Source of the DNA: Nesterenkonia sp. PF2B19
Lineage (GTDB): Bacteria > Actinomycetota > Actinomycetes > Actinomycetales > Micrococcaceae
DNA: 64,000 bases
NCBI RefSeq assembly: GCF_001758425.2
Contig: NZ_MDSS02000003.1
Location: 1-64,000, forward strand
Direction: 5' to 3'
Shown here piece by piece: positions 35,761 through 45,369 of the stretch. The notes beneath the pieces are model-generated. The model had not been told where the DNA came from. It saw only the letters and a list, made by a program, of their open reading frames with translations, and did no database searches. The translations under genes were made by a program, and so were the position numbers. Every line of letters begins with the position of its first letter. Within the stretch, counting starts at the first letter, position 1.

Positions 35761-35868
35761 CGTTGCGCCCAGCGTGCAGCGTGGCCGCTCAGCCCGTGCC
35801 GGCGGGTCCCGCCGTCGACGTCGGGCTGAGGTTGTCAGAAACGACTTCGACGCAGAAGGACACCACCC

Positions 35869-37032
35869 GTGGACCTGTATGAGTACCAGGCGCGCGATCT
35901 GTTCGAGGCACACGGAGTTCCCGTGCTGGCCGGAATCGTGGCGCAGACCCCGGAAGAAGCGAAGGCAGCTGCTGAGCAGATCGGCGGCGTCGTCGTCGTC
36001 AAGGCTCAGGTCAAGGTCGGAGGGCGAGGCAAGGCCGGCGGCGTGAAGCTGGCCAAGACCGCCGACGAGGCCTATGAGCACGCCAAGGCGATCCTGGGCA
36101 TGGACATCAAGGGGCACACCGTGCACCGGGTGATGATCGCGCAGGGCGCGGACATCGCGGAGGAGTACTACTTCTCGATCCTTCTGGACCGCGCCAACCG
36201 CGACTACCTGGCCATGTGCTCCAAGGAGGGCGGCGTCGAGATCGAGCAGCTCGCCGAGGAGCGCCCCGAGGCGCTGGCGCGGGTGAACTTCGACCCCAAC
36301 ACCGGCATCGACGCCGGCAAGGCCGCCGAGATCGCCGAGCAGGCCGGCTTCTCCGCCGACGAGGTCCCCGCCCTGGCCGAGGTGTTCCAGCAGCTGTGGA
36401 CCGCGTTCTCCCAGGAGGACGCCACCCTCGTGGAGGTCAACCCGCTGGTCAAGACCGGTGAGGGCACGATCATCGCCCTCGACGGCAAGGTCACCGTGGA
36501 CGAGAACGCCGACTTCCGTCAGCCGGGCCACGCCGAGCTCGTCGACGAGCAGGCCGAGGACCCGCTGGAGGCCAAGGCCAAGGCCAACGACCTCAACTAC
36601 GTCAAGCTCGACGGCGAGGTGGGGATCATCGGCAACGGGGCCGGTCTGGTCATGTCCACCCTCGACGTCGTCGCCTACGCGGGCGAGGCCCACAACGGTG
36701 TGAAGCCCGCCAACTTCCTGGACATCGGAGGCGGCGCCTCGGCCGAGGTGATGGCCAACGGCCTCGACGTCATCCTCGGTGACGACCAGGTCAAGTCCGT
36801 GTTCGTCAACGTCTTCGGCGGCATCACCGCCTGCGACGCCGTGGCCAACGGCATCGTCAAGGCCCTGGAGATCCTGGGCGAGGCCGCCACCAAGCCGCTG
36901 GTGGTCCGCCTGGACGGCAACAGCGTGGAGGAGGGCCGCCGCATCCTGCGGGAGGCCGACCACCCGCTGGTCACCCTGGCCACCTCCATGGACGAAGGCG
37001 CCGACAAGGCCGCCGAACTGGCGAACAAGTAA
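35869..37032 (+). CDS. sucC: Succinyl-CoA synthetase (ADP-forming), beta subunit
   Basis: A 387-residue protein with an ATP-grasp fold at the N-terminus ([39 protein letters not shown] broken at the loop) and the CoA-ligase domain with [12 protein letters not shown] and VFVNVFGGI. It joins with SucD to interconvert succinyl-CoA and succinate with ATP synthesis in the TCA cycle. Start GTG at 35869 with GAAGGA upstream. It is followed by sucD after 16 nt. Confidence 0.96.
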   Translation: MDLYEYQARDLFEAHGVPVLAGIVAQTPEEAKAAAEQIGGVVVVKAQVKVGGRGKAGGVKLAKTADEAYEHAKAILGMDIKGHTVHRVMIAQGADIAEEYYFSILLDRANRDYLAMCSKEGGVEIEQLAEERPEALARVNFDPNTGIDAGKAAEIAEQAGFSADEVPALAEVFQQLWTAFSQEDATLVEVNPLVKTGEGTIIALDGKVTVDENADFRQPGHAELVDEQAEDPLEAKAKANDLNYVKLDGEVGIIGNGAGLVMSTLDVVAYAGEAHNGVKPANFLDIGGGASAEVMANGLDVILGDDQVKSVFVNVFGGITACDAVANGIVKALEILGEAATKPLVVRLDGNSVEEGRRILREADHPLVTLATSMDEGADKAAELANK

Positions 37033-37048
37033 GGACTGAGGATCGAGC

Positions 37049-37984
37049 ATGGCTATCTTTCTGAACAAGGACTCCAAGGTCATCGTCCAGGGCATCACCG
37101 GCGGCGAGGGCTCCAAGCACACGGCCCGCATGCTGCTGGCCGGGACGAACATCGTCGGCGGCGTCAACGCCCGCAAGGCCGGCACCACCGTCACCCACAC
37201 CGATCAGCACGGTGACGAGGTCGAGCTGCCCGTGTTCGGCTCCGTCTCCGAGGCGATGGAGAAGACCGGCGCCGACGTCTCGGTGGTCTTCGTGCCGCCG
37301 AAGTTCGCCAAGGACGCCGCCGTCGAGGCCATCGACGCCGGCATCGGCCTGCTGGTGGTCATCACCGAGGGCATCCCGGTGCAGGACTCCGCCGAGTTCT
37401 ACAACTACTCGCTGACCAAGACCGGCGCCGACGGCAAGCCCGTCACCCGGATCCTGGGCCCGAACTGCCCCGGCATCATCACCCCGGGCGAATCGCTGGC
37501 CGGCATCACCCCGGCCAACATCACCGGCAAGGGTGGCGTCGGGCTGGTCTCCAAGTCCGGGACCCTGACCTACCAGATGATGTACGAGCTGCGTGATCTC
37601 GGCTTCTCCACCTCCATCGGCATCGGTGGTGACCCGGTGATCGGCACCACGCACATCGACGCGCTGGAGGCCTTCGAGAACGACCCGGAGACCAAGGCGA
37701 TCGTGATGATCGGTGAGATCGGCGGTGACGCCGAGGAGCGTGCGGCCGAGTACATCAAGGCCAACGTCACCAAGCCGGTGGTCGGCTACGTGGCTGGCTT
37801 CACCGCCCCGGAGGGCAAGACCATGGGCCACGCCGGCGCCATCGTCTCCGGTTCCTCCGGCACTGCGGAGGCCAAGAAGGAGGCCCTCGAGGCCGCGGGC
37901 GTGAAGGTCGGCAAGACTCCGTCCGAGACCGCGCACCTGCTGCGTGAGGTCTACCCGGTCGCGGTGGAGCCCTCCGCGCTCTGA
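37049..37984 (+). CDS. sucD: Succinyl-CoA synthetase, alpha subunit
   Basis: A 311-residue protein with the CoA-binding Rossmann domain ([13 protein letters not shown]), the [12 protein letters not shown] motif and the phosphorylated histidine in [13 protein letters not shown]. It forms the enzyme with SucC. The gene follows sucC closely and is closed by a long hairpin at 37998-38048. Confidence 0.96.
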   Translation: MAIFLNKDSKVIVQGITGGEGSKHTARMLLAGTNIVGGVNARKAGTTVTHTDQHGDEVELPVFGSVSEAMEKTGADVSVVFVPPKFAKDAAVEAIDAGIGLLVVITEGIPVQDSAEFYNYSLTKTGADGKPVTRILGPNCPGIITPGESLAGITPANITGKGGVGLVSKSGTLTYQMMYELRDLGFSTSIGIGGDPVIGTTHIDALEAFENDPETKAIVMIGEIGGDAEERAAEYIKANVTKPVVGYVAGFTAPEGKTMGHAGAIVSGSSGTAEAKKEALEAAGVKVGKTPSETAHLLREVYPVAVEPSAL

Positions 37985-37997
37985 CGCTTCCCGCACG

Positions 37998-38048
37998 CAG
38001 CTGAGGCTCGCACCCACGGAGTTCGCTCCAGGGTGCGGGCCTCAGCTG
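37998..38048 (+). terminator. Terminator hairpin after sucCD
   Basis: An 18-bp stem (37998-38015 with 38031-38048; arms start CAGCTGAGGC and end GCCTCAGCTG) with a single T-G wobble and a 15-nt loop, 13 nt after the sucD stop. The T tract after it is weak. Confidence 0.75.
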
Positions 38049-38109
38049 TCTGTGGGGCGTGCTGTCTGCGGGCGTGCGGGTCCATTGCCCCGCCCTGACG
38101 GCCTCTGCG

Positions 38110-38198
38110 GTCGAGGGGTCATTTCCCCGTGGATCTCGCGCTGCTGAAGCGCTTCTAGTCCTGCGGAATGTCCGGGATTCTGACTCTTGGATGAGCGG
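38110..38198. repeat. Palindromic intergenic repeat, copy 1 (decayed)
   Basis: This stretch begins GTCGAGGGGTCATTTCCCCG, has GCTGAAGCGC in the middle and ends TGACTCTTGGATG. It aligns end to end with a stretch at 56453-56537, where the arms form a perfect inverted repeat. Here the right arm has changed. Confidence 0.55.
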
Positions 38199-38213
38199 GG
38201 CCCACGGGCGGTG

Positions 38214-39143
38214 TCAGGTCTCGTCGTCGCGCGCTCCGCTGACCCAGTCGATGTAGCGCCGGGCGGACCGTTCGACGGCCGCAGCGGCGTCGGCGGAGAT
38301 GTGCCGGGCGAAGTTGCCGTAGAGCCTGTCGTAGTCATGCTGCGCGGCATGATCGGCGAGGCGACGCACCACAGCAGGGGAGAGCGGGATCATGTTCGGG
38401 TAGGAGCGCATGAACGTGACCCACCCCTGGTCCGCCACGGGGAAGATGGCGTCACCGCTGAACAGCACGCCGCGCCCATCTGGAGCCCTCCAGCGGGCCA
38501 CCATGGAGCCGGGGAAGTGTCCGCCGATCTGGGTGGCCACCAGGTCTTCGGCGATCTGCACCCGATCGTCCCAGACCACGGTGCGGGCAGGGCGCAGAGC
38601 CAGCCAGTGCTCATCCGCGGCGGAGACGTACACGCCCGCGTCGCTGAACGCCTCAGCCCACAGCGACTGCACCCCGTACATATGAGGATGCGAGGCCAGG
38701 ATCGCCGCCACCCCGCCCACCGATGCGACGACGGCGACGGCGTCGTCGTCGATGTAGGCCGGGGGCTCGATCATCACGTTCCCGATGCTCGTGCGTACCA
38801 GGCTGGTCACCTGCCCGATGCCCGGGCCGTCGTGCAGGACCAGACCGTGCACCCCGGGCTCCCGAGTGATCAGCTCCAGGTGCGCCCCGGCCTGCGCGGC
38901 CTCCTGCGGGGAGGTCCATGCCTGGCCCTGGGGCGGCACGTGCTGTCGCTCGTCGGCGCAGATCGGGCAGCGGTCGGGGCGATCGTGAGGTGGGCGCTCC
39001 ACCCCGCAGGTACGGCACTGCAGCACCCGTCGACGCGGTGCGGTGGGAGCTCCGGAGGGAAGGGAATCGGCTTCGGCGGGTTGGCCGGTCGGCGGGCCGG
39101 AAACGCGATCGGCAGGGTCATCGGCAGCGTGATCGGTGGGCAT
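38214..39143 (-). CDS. Metallo-beta-lactamase-fold hydrolase with N-terminal zinc ribbon
   Basis: A 309-residue protein. Residues 40-65 form a rubredoxin-like Cys4 ribbon (CRTCG, then CPIC). An MBL-fold domain follows with an ASHPHMYG loop (in place of the classic HxHxDH), GGHFPGSMV and the metal-ligand aspartate in LFSGDAIF. The changed first metal motif leaves the reaction open. It stands alone between sucD and the PNPOx-like gene. Confidence 0.75.
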   Translation of the reverse strand: MPTDHAADDPADRVSGPPTGQPAEADSLPSGAPTAPRRRVLQCRTCGVERPPHDRPDRCPICADERQHVPPQGQAWTSPQEAAQAGAHLELITREPGVHGLVLHDGPGIGQVTSLVRTSIGNVMIEPPAYIDDDAVAVVASVGGVAAILASHPHMYGVQSLWAEAFSDAGVYVSAADEHWLALRPARTVVWDDRVQIAEDLVATQIGGHFPGSMVARWRAPDGRGVLFSGDAIFPVADQGWVTFMRSYPNMIPLSPAVVRRLADHAAQHDYDRLYGNFARHISADAAAAVERSARRYIDWVSGARDDET

Positions 39144-39292
39144 GGCCTCATGCTGATCCTGCGCGGCATCGGGGCGTCAAGAGTCGCGGGCCGACGGTGA
39201 GGACGCAGGCGGTGGTGCCGTCCCCCGAGGGGTCGGCCACTCGGGTGAGCAGTCAGCCTGACGGCGCAGCATGGAGGCGCGTTCGACGTGTG

Positions 39293-39309
39293 TTCTACGA
39301 GATGTAGAA
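39293..39309. promoter_or_regulatory. CTAC-N5-GTAG palindrome before the PNPOx-like gene
   Basis: TTCTAC-GAGAT-GTAGAA, 70 nt before the start. A second palindrome of the same CTAC-N5-GTAG form sits in front of the cytochrome c cluster (60825-60837). The shape resembles BlaI/MecI-type operators, and both copies run into a GTAGAA that may be a -10 box. Confidence 0.45.
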
Positions 39310-39378
39310 GAACGGTGGGAGGCGGAGTGGACTGCGAGCCCCGCGCACCTCCTGCGCGGCGGGAGAGAGGACCATCCC

Positions 39379-39834
39379 ATGATGTTCGATCATCCCGAAG
39401 ACACTCCGATCCTCACCCTCTCCTCTGACGAGAGCTGGCAGCTCCTCGAGGGGGTGCGGCACGGTCGGCTCGTCACCGTGGTGGCGGGCCGGGTCGACAT
39501 CTTCCCGGTCAACGTCGTCGCCGACGACCGCACCCTGGTGTTCCGCACGGGGGAGGGGTCCAAGCTGGCAGAGGCCACCATCAACGACGACGTCGTGTTC
39601 GAAGCCGATGGCATCCACGACGAGGAGGCATGGTCTGTGGTGGTGCGCGGTTCCGCCCGGGAGCTGCGCACCGATGCAGAGCTGACCGCAGCGCGTGAGC
39701 TGGACCTGCACCCGTGGACCCCCACGCCGAAGGAACACTTCGTGCGGATCGCTCCCACGGAGATCAGCGGTCGGCACTTTCGGCTCGGGGAGCAGCCCGA
39801 ACAGCAGCTCGACGACGGCACAGGGGCTGCCTGA
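39379..39834 (+). CDS. Pyridoxamine 5'-phosphate oxidase-like flavin-binding protein
   Basis: A 151-residue split-barrel protein with the family layout: ESWQLLEGVRHGRLVTVV, DIFPVNVVAD, TLVFRTGEGSKL, then VVFEADGIHDEEAWSVVVRG broken at the turn. Actinobacterial members bind FMN or F420 and many have no known substrate. ATG 39379 follows GAGAGAGG; ATG 39382 is equally possible. A BlaI-like palindrome lies upstream. Confidence 0.8.
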   Translation: MMFDHPEDTPILTLSSDESWQLLEGVRHGRLVTVVAGRVDIFPVNVVADDRTLVFRTGEGSKLAEATINDDVVFEADGIHDEEAWSVVVRGSARELRTDAELTAARELDLHPWTPTPKEHFVRIAPTEISGRHFRLGEQPEQQLDDGTGAA

Positions 39835-39884
39835 ACCGGTTGAAGCAGAAGGTTCGCCCGGCTGCGGCAGGAGCGCTCAGGCCA

Positions 39885-41039
39885 TCAGTCGAGCACGACG
39901 CCGAACGCTGACCCCAGCGCGTAGGTGATGGCCGCAGCTCCCATGCCGATGCCCAGCTGGCGCAGCCCCCGCAGCAGCGGGGAGGCGCCGGAGAGTAGGC
40001 CCACGATCGCACCGGTGCACAGCAGCGCGACCCCCACCAGGGAGAGGGAGAGTACGACGGCGGAGAGCCCGGCCATGCCGAACAGATAGGGCAGCACCGG
40101 GATCAGCGCCCCGGCGGCGAAGCAGCCGAAGCTGGAGAATGCGGCCGTCCAGGCGCTGCCGACCACGTCATGGTCGTCCTGGTCGCCCTCCTCCACGGGC
40201 TGCCAGGACTTCGACGGGTTGCAGTCGCAGTCGAAGACTCCCAGGCGTTCCATAGCGCGGTGTTCGGCGTCCTCCCGGCTGAGTCCTCGAGCCCGGTACA
40301 CCAGCACCAGCTCGTTCTGATCGAAGTCCAGATCCGGGGCGGCCTTCAGGGTGACCTGAGTGGGGCGGGTGGCGGCCAGCAGCTCCCGCTGGCTGCGTAC
40401 CGAGACGTACTCCCCGGCGGCCATGGACAGTGCCCCGGCGAGGAGTCCGGCGATGCCGGTGGCCAGGATGATCGAGGCCCCCACGCCGGTGCCGCCCATG
40501 CCCATGATGAGAGCCAGGTTGGAGACCAGGCCGTCATTGGCGCCGAACACGGCCGCGCGGAACCCACCGGAGAGCTTCTCCCGGCCGCGAGTGGCCAGCC
40601 CTCGGACGACCTCCTCGTGGATGGCCTCGTCGGCCGCCATGCCGGCGGTCGCATCCGAGTCCTTCGCGTAGGGGGAGTCAGATTCGGCCCGCTGGGCCAG
40701 GGCAAGGATGAACACGGAGCCGAAGATCCGCGCCATCCAGCCCAGCAGCACCCGGTGGGCCGAGGGGGAGGGCAGCTTCTCAGCCTGGGGGCCCAGCAGC
40801 TGCCGCCAGTGGTCGGCATGCCGTTGCTCCGCCTCGGCGAGCCCCAGCAGGATCAGGCGTTCCTCGCCCTGCTTGCGTTCGGCGAGGTCCGCGTAGAGCT
40901 TCCCCTCGGCGATCTCGTCGGCCAGGTAACGCCGCCATCGGCGGATCTGTCGGCTGGTGGGCGCGGGCGGGGCGCCGTCGTCGGTGGTCACACCACCATT
41001 GTTCCCAGCTTGAGCACGCGCCGACAGTGGGTCGGACAC
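39885..41039 (-). CDS. VIT1/CCC1-type transporter with N-terminal ferritin-like domain
   Basis: A 384-residue protein from GTG 41039 (a second GTG near 40991 may be the true start). Residues 30-160 form a rubrerythrin-like helical bundle with iron-ligand-like Glu/His (EIAEGKLYADLAE, EAEQRHADHW, DEAIHEEVV). The rest is a VIT domain with FGANDGLVSNLALIMGM and four or five transmembrane helices. Such fusions (MbfA-like) export or store iron or manganese. Substrate is inferred. Confidence 0.8.
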   Translation of the reverse strand: MSDPLSARAQAGNNGGVTTDDGAPPAPTSRQIRRWRRYLADEIAEGKLYADLAERKQGEERLILLGLAEAEQRHADHWRQLLGPQAEKLPSPSAHRVLLGWMARIFGSVFILALAQRAESDSPYAKDSDATAGMAADEAIHEEVVRGLATRGREKLSGGFRAAVFGANDGLVSNLALIMGMGGTGVGASIILATGIAGLLAGALSMAAGEYVSVRSQRELLAATRPTQVTLKAAPDLDFDQNELVLVYRARGLSREDAEHRAMERLGVFDCDCNPSKSWQPVEEGDQDDHDVVGSAWTAAFSSFGCFAAGALIPVLPYLFGMAGLSAVVLSLSLVGVALLCTGAIVGLLSGASPLLRGLRQLGIGMGAAAITYALGSAFGVVLD

Positions 41040-41091
41040 TGTGACGATTCTTCGGGATCCCTAAATCTCCCCGGTCCGCGCCGGCCTGCTC

Positions 41092-41631
41092 TCACCGCAG
41101 GAGTCGGTTGAGAGCCATTCCGGCCGCCGCCCCGCCCAGCAGTCCTCCGGCCAGGGCGAACCATGTTCGGTGCCCGGCCAGCCACATGGAGATCAGCCGG
41201 GTGGAGGAGATGCCGCCGATCTGTGTGAGCAGGGTCATCAGGTCCGAGCAGATCCACTCCTCAGCGATCCTGCCGTTCTCCACGCGGTAGATCTCATGGC
41301 TGAGGTAGTCGATGCGCTTGCCGGTGGGCTGGATCCCGAGGAACTCCCCGCGATGGGTCCCTGTGAATCTCACGCGCATCGCGACGAGGTTGCCCTCGGC
41401 GAAGATGTCCTGGATGTGGACTCTCAGGTCTGGAAAGGCGGAGAACATCATCTGGATGTTCCTCCTCCATGCGGGAATGCCTCGCTTCTGCGTGGGCATG
41501 CCGGCGATGTTGATGCGGAAGTCGTCGACCATCATGTCCACGACGGCGTCGAAGTCCTGTCGTTCCAGCGCGTCGAAGGCGGCGCGCAGCAGAGGGACGG
41601 GCTCGATGGTGGTGGGTCGTGATGTGGTCAT
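41092..41631 (-). CDS. SnoaL-like (NTF2-fold) protein with C-terminal membrane helix
   Basis: A 179-residue protein from ATG 41631, behind GAGAGGGGAG. Residues 10-135 match the SnoaL/ester-cyclase type (DMMVDDFRINIAGMPTQKRG, FSAFPDLRVHIQDIFAEGN, RVRFTGTHRGEFLGI, VENGRIAEEW). A C-terminal hydrophobic segment (about 150-175) would anchor it in the membrane, which is unusual for the family. A large palindrome precedes it and a TetR gene lies upstream. Confidence 0.75.
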   Translation of the reverse strand: MTTSRPTTIEPVPLLRAAFDALERQDFDAVVDMMVDDFRINIAGMPTQKRGIPAWRRNIQMMFSAFPDLRVHIQDIFAEGNLVAMRVRFTGTHRGEFLGIQPTGKRIDYLSHEIYRVENGRIAEEWICSDLMTLLTQIGGISSTRLISMWLAGHRTWFALAGGLLGGAAAGMALNRLLR

Positions 41632-41662
41632 GGGGTGCTCCCCTCTCCGAGGCAACATCTTG

Positions 41663-41709
41663 TACATTGCATCTGCATTGCATTCTAGGTGCAATGCAGA
41701 TGCAATGTA
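41663..41709. promoter_or_regulatory. Perfect 20-bp inverted repeat operator
   Basis: The left arm TACATTGCATCTGCATTGCA (41663-41682), a 7-nt spacer and the exact complement (41690-41709). ATTGCA recurs within each arm, suggesting two protein dimers. It sits between the TetR gene and the SnoaL-like gene, both on the minus strand, and ends 31 nt before the latter's start. Confidence 0.8.
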
Positions 41710-41753
41710 AAACAGGGGCGTCGACGAGTGGCGACAGCGGTCAGACAGCGGCG

Positions 41754-42362
41754 TCAGGCCAGGACGGCCGCGATGTGGAGGCGGAGGATGCTCTCGGCAT
41801 CGTCGACGTCGAGGCCGGAGCTGAGCACCTGGATCGCCAGGCCGTCGGTGAGGGCCAACAGGGCGGCTGCGGCGGAGGGGGCATCGCTCTCGGACTCTGC
41901 GGTCGCCGCAGGGCCGGACGCATCCCGAGCGCTCCGAATCCAGTCGGCCAGGAGCATGCGCATGCCGTCGTTGCCCTCTCGCAGATATTCAGCGGCGGAG
42001 GAGTCGAGCGAGGCATGAGACATGAAGGCCAGCGCCACCCGGCCGTCCGCCCGTTCCTGCTCTGACCGGGGGAGAAGCGCGGTGAGGACGGCTTCCAGGG
42101 CGGCGGTGGGCTCCGGGGCCTCGCCGAGGGTGGAGAGCGCCTTCTGCATCCGCTCCCCGTACTGAGCGCTGGCGGAGCGCATGGCGAAGTCCAGCATGGC
42201 CTCCTTGGTGGGGAAGTAGTGCTGGACCATGCCGCCGGTGACTCCCGCTTCGGCGGCGACGCTGCGGAGGCTCACCGCTCCGAGGCCGTGGTCGGCCACC
42301 ACTCGTCTCACGGCGTGTGCCAGCAGCTCCCGGCGCTGGTGGTGGTCGACCTTCTTCGGCAT
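41754..42362 (-). CDS. TetR-family regulator
   Basis: A 202-residue protein with an N-terminal helix-turn-helix at about residues 30-50 (SLRSVAAEAGVTGGMVQHYF) and a C-terminal TetR_C_6-like ligand domain. It lies just upstream of the palindrome at 41663-41709 and is its probable binding protein. Its own promoter falls in the 53-nt gap after the phosphatase gene. Confidence 0.85.
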   Translation of the reverse strand: MPKKVDHHQRRELLAHAVRRVVADHGLGAVSLRSVAAEAGVTGGMVQHYFPTKEAMLDFAMRSASAQYGERMQKALSTLGEAPEPTAALEAVLTALLPRSEQERADGRVALAFMSHASLDSSAAEYLREGNDGMRMLLADWIRSARDASGPAATAESESDAPSAAAALLALTDGLAIQVLSSGLDVDDAESILRLHIAAVLA

Positions 42363-42415
42363 GGTGACATCGTGCCACAGGGCTCCCGCCGAACTTGCCG
42401 GACAGCTCGGCGTGC

Positions 42416-43356
42416 TCAGCCCCCGCGGCGGGCCGCCACGCCCGCCAGGAGGCGCCGGGCGGTGGGGGAGTCCACGCCGGGGGCGAGGCCCAGATAGTGC
42501 GGCGCCAGGTGGTCTGAGGTGCCTCCGTCGCCGGAGGCGTCGTCGGCCCCGTCGGGCAGTCCCACGTAGGTGCCGCCGGCGCGGCGGAGGATGTGCATCC
42601 CCGCCGCCACGTCCCAGGGACAGGTGTCCACGCCGAGGACGACGTCGGCCCAGCCGGCGGCCGCATGGCAGAGCTCCAATGCCCCGGACACCAGCCGGCG
42701 CACCGTCGCGAAGGTCGTCACCGCTTCGGCGAAGGTCACCAGGGCCGCCTGGCCGTCACGCTGCAGCGCCTCGGCGGAGGGGTAGCTGGTCGCCAGGTTC
42801 AGCCGACGGTCGTCGGGGCCGAGAGCTCCCTGGGTGCTCTGCCGGCCGGTGAGGGCGCGTTCGACGCCGGCCGGGCCGCCCTCACGCAGCCAGGCGCCGT
42901 CGTCGTCGGCGGAGAAGGTCACCTGATTGACCGGATCATGGACCACTCCGGCGACCACGACGCCGTCGACGGCCGCTGCGATGGACACGGAGAACATCGC
43001 GAATCCATGGGCGAAGTTCGAGGTGCCGTCGATCGGGTCCACGATCCACTCCACCGCGCCGGAGCCCTGGGAGCCGCCCTCCTCGCCGGTGATCCGCGAA
43101 TCCGGCACGGCTGCTGTCAGCAGCTCCACCAGCCGGACCTCCGTGGCGGAGTCGTAGTGGGTGACGAGGTCGTGGGCGCTGGTCTTCTCCTGGGTCTCCA
43201 CGGCCGTGCGGAAGCCGCGGCCAGGGCCGGGCCGACGTCGTCGGCGGCGCGCATCGCCGCATGGCGCAGCAGCGCGGGGGTGAGGCGCGAGTCGCCGTCG
43301 CGGTGCGTGGCGGTCGCATCGGCAGAGGAATCAGGGCGGGGCGAGGAGTGCGTCAC
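42416..43356 (-). CDS. Inositol monophosphatase family protein, apparent frameshift
   Basis: About 313 residues when one missing G is restored near 43214 (the start frame MTHSSPRPDSSADATATH and the main frame TSAHDLVTHYDSATE then join). The main part has the family's metal sites: GEEGG, WIVDPIDGTSNFAHG broken at the turn, and the C-terminal WDVAAGMHILRRAGG. It dephosphorylates inositol phosphates or related sugars or nucleotides. The GTG start at 43356 lies 7 nt after a TAGGCT -10 box and looks leaderless. Confidence 0.78.
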
Positions 43357-43363
43357 GGCGTTC

Positions 43364-43369
43364 AGCCTA
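43364..43369 (-). promoter_or_regulatory. Leaderless-type -10 box before the phosphatase gene
   Basis: TAGGCT on the minus strand, 7 nt before the GTG at 43356. No Shine-Dalgarno precedes the start. Confidence 0.45.
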
Positions 43370-43415
43370 GCTCTCCCTGCCGCGTCTGCCCGTCCGATGG
43401 GCCCGGGACGGCAGA

Positions 43416-45260
43416 TCAGCCGGTGTGGTGCACCTCCGCCTGCCCGTACACCGGGGTGTCGATCTGCTCATACCTGGCCTTGAGCTGCAGCGCCAGGTAC
43501 AGGGAGTAGTGCCGAGACTGGTGCAGGTTTCCGCCGTGGAACCACAGGGCCTCCTGCGCGGTCGGCTTCCACATGTTGCGCTGCTCGCCCTCCCAGGGCC
43601 CCGGATCCTTGGCGGTGTCCGAGCCCAGGCCCCAGCATTTCCCGACCCGATCGGCCACCTCTGGGGAGATCAGGTCCGCTGCCCACCCGTTCATGGAGCC
43701 GTACCCGGTCGCGTAGACGATCAGATCCGCCGGCAGAGAGGTTCCGTCGGCCAGCACCACCGAGTCCTCGGTGAGGTGACTGACCTCCCCGTGGGCGAGG
43801 CCCACCTTCCCGTCGGCCACCAGCTCGGCGGCGCCGACGTCGATGTAATAGCCGGAGGCCCGGCGCAGGTACTTCATGAACAGTCCGGAGCCGTCCTCTC
43901 CGAAGTCCAGCTGGAACCCGGCGGCCTCCAGCCGCTGGTAGAAGTCCCGGTCCTTCTCGCGGATCCGGTCGTAGAGGGGGATCTGGAACTCGTGCATGAT
44001 GCGGTACGGGATGGAGGCAAAGATCAGATCCGCCTTCTCCGTGGTGACTCCGGCGGCCAGGGCCCGCTCTGAGTACAGGTCGCCGAGTCCGATCTCCATC
44101 AGACTGTCCGACTTCACGATGTGGGTCGAGGAGCGCTGCACCATGGTGACGTCAGCGCCGGTCTCCCAGAGGGCCCCGCAGATGTCGAAGGCGGAGTTGT
44201 TGGACCCGATGACCACCACACGCTTGCCCGCATAGGCGTCCGGGCCAGGGTGCTCGGACGAATGCTGCTGCTCGCCCGCGAAGACCTCCATCCCTGGGAT
44301 CTCGGGGACGTTGGGCTTCCCCGACATCCCGGTGGCCAGCACCAGCTGGGTGGGCCTCAACGTGACTGTTCGCCCGTCACGGGCCGCCTGCACCGTCCAT
44401 CGACCCTCGGCCTCGTCGAAGGCCGCGTCGCGCACCTCGGTTCCGCCCCACCAGGGCACCTCCATGATGGAGGTGTAGGCCTCCAGCCAGTCGGCGATCT
44501 TGTCCTTCGGGGCGAAGACCGGCCAGTTGTCCGGGAACTTCAGGTAGGGCAGGTGGTCGTACCAGACGGGATCGTGGAGGCACAGCGACTTGTACCTGCT
44601 GCGCCACTGGTCGCCGGGCCGGGCATGCTTGTCGACCACCAGGCTCGGCACGCCCAGCTGCCGGAGCCGGGCTCCCAGCGCGATGCCGCCCTGCCCTCCG
44701 CCGACCACCAGTACGTAGGGCTGCTGCGACTCGCCCAGATCACGCCGCTCCTGCTCGCGCCGCTCCGACCAGGTCTGCCGATCCGGATTGATCCCGTGCT
44801 CCGCTCCCTTCGGCCGACGTGTCCCGCGCGGCTCCTCATGACCCCGGAGCTCCTGCAGCGCGGTCATCATCGTCCAGCACCGCAGCTCGTCCCCCTGGCC
44901 GCGCAGCCGGGCCAGGCCCTTGCCGCGACCCGCCGCGGTCTCGAAGGTGAACCAGGCGGTGACGACGTCGCCGTCGTCCTCGGCCGGTTCGGCGAGCCTG
45001 AAGCCGCCCGGTGCTGTGGTGGACACCGCGTGACGGAGCATGTCGGCCACTCCGTCGGGGTTCTCCACCGTGGCCATGTTCCAGGTGAGGGAGACCAGGT
45101 CACGCCAGAAGCTGCGAGTCTCGAAGAGACCTGCGGCGGTCTCGGCGTCTCTGGCCCGCAGGGCGGCGTTGAGCTGGTCGAACCAACGCTGGGCGCGTCC
45201 GCTGGGGTCGCTGGTCCCGGACGGTGCGGCGACGTCCGGGCGGTTGATCGTCTCGGTCAT
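43416..45260 (-). CDS. Flavin-dependent monooxygenase with N-terminal NTF2-like domain
   Basis: A 614-residue protein. Residues 20-145 form a SnoaL-like NTF2 domain. Residues 175-600 form a class B flavin monooxygenase core: FAD motif VVGGGQGGIALGARL, a GDQWRSRYKSL segment, ATGMSGKPNVP and NADPH motif VVVIGSNNSAFDI, then VYATGYGSMNGW. Related actinobacterial enzymes act on small ketones, aldehydes or indole-type compounds. The gene is divergent from a GAF-domain regulator that probably controls it. The substrate is unknown. Confidence 0.85.
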   Translation of the reverse strand: MTETINRPDVAAPSGTSDPSGRAQRWFDQLNAALRARDAETAAGLFETRSFWRDLVSLTWNMATVENPDGVADMLRHAVSTTAPGGFRLAEPAEDDGDVVTAWFTFETAAGRGKGLARLRGQGDELRCWTMMTALQELRGHEEPRGTRRPKGAEHGINPDRQTWSERREQERRDLGESQQPYVLVVGGGQGGIALGARLRQLGVPSLVVDKHARPGDQWRSRYKSLCLHDPVWYDHLPYLKFPDNWPVFAPKDKIADWLEAYTSIMEVPWWGGTEVRDAAFDEAEGRWTVQAARDGRTVTLRPTQLVLATGMSGKPNVPEIPGMEVFAGEQQHSSEHPGPDAYAGKRVVVIGSNNSAFDICGALWETGADVTMVQRSSTHIVKSDSLMEIGLGDLYSERALAAGVTTEKADLIFASIPYRIMHEFQIPLYDRIREKDRDFYQRLEAAGFQLDFGEDGSGLFMKYLRRASGYYIDVGAAELVADGKVGLAHGEVSHLTEDSVVLADGTSLPADLIVYATGYGSMNGWAADLISPEVADRVGKCWGLGSDTAKDPGPWEGEQRNMWKPTAQEALWFHGGNLHQSRHYSLYLALQLKARYEQIDTPVYGQAEVHHTG

Positions 45261-45369
45261 GGTGTCCTCCTGGGCTGATTCTCAGGATCTGCAGGTTGCT
45301 GCCGATAGGATTGTGGTGACCATCACACCGCGCGCCGTGGGGGTGCACTACCGTTGCAGGAGGTTGCAC

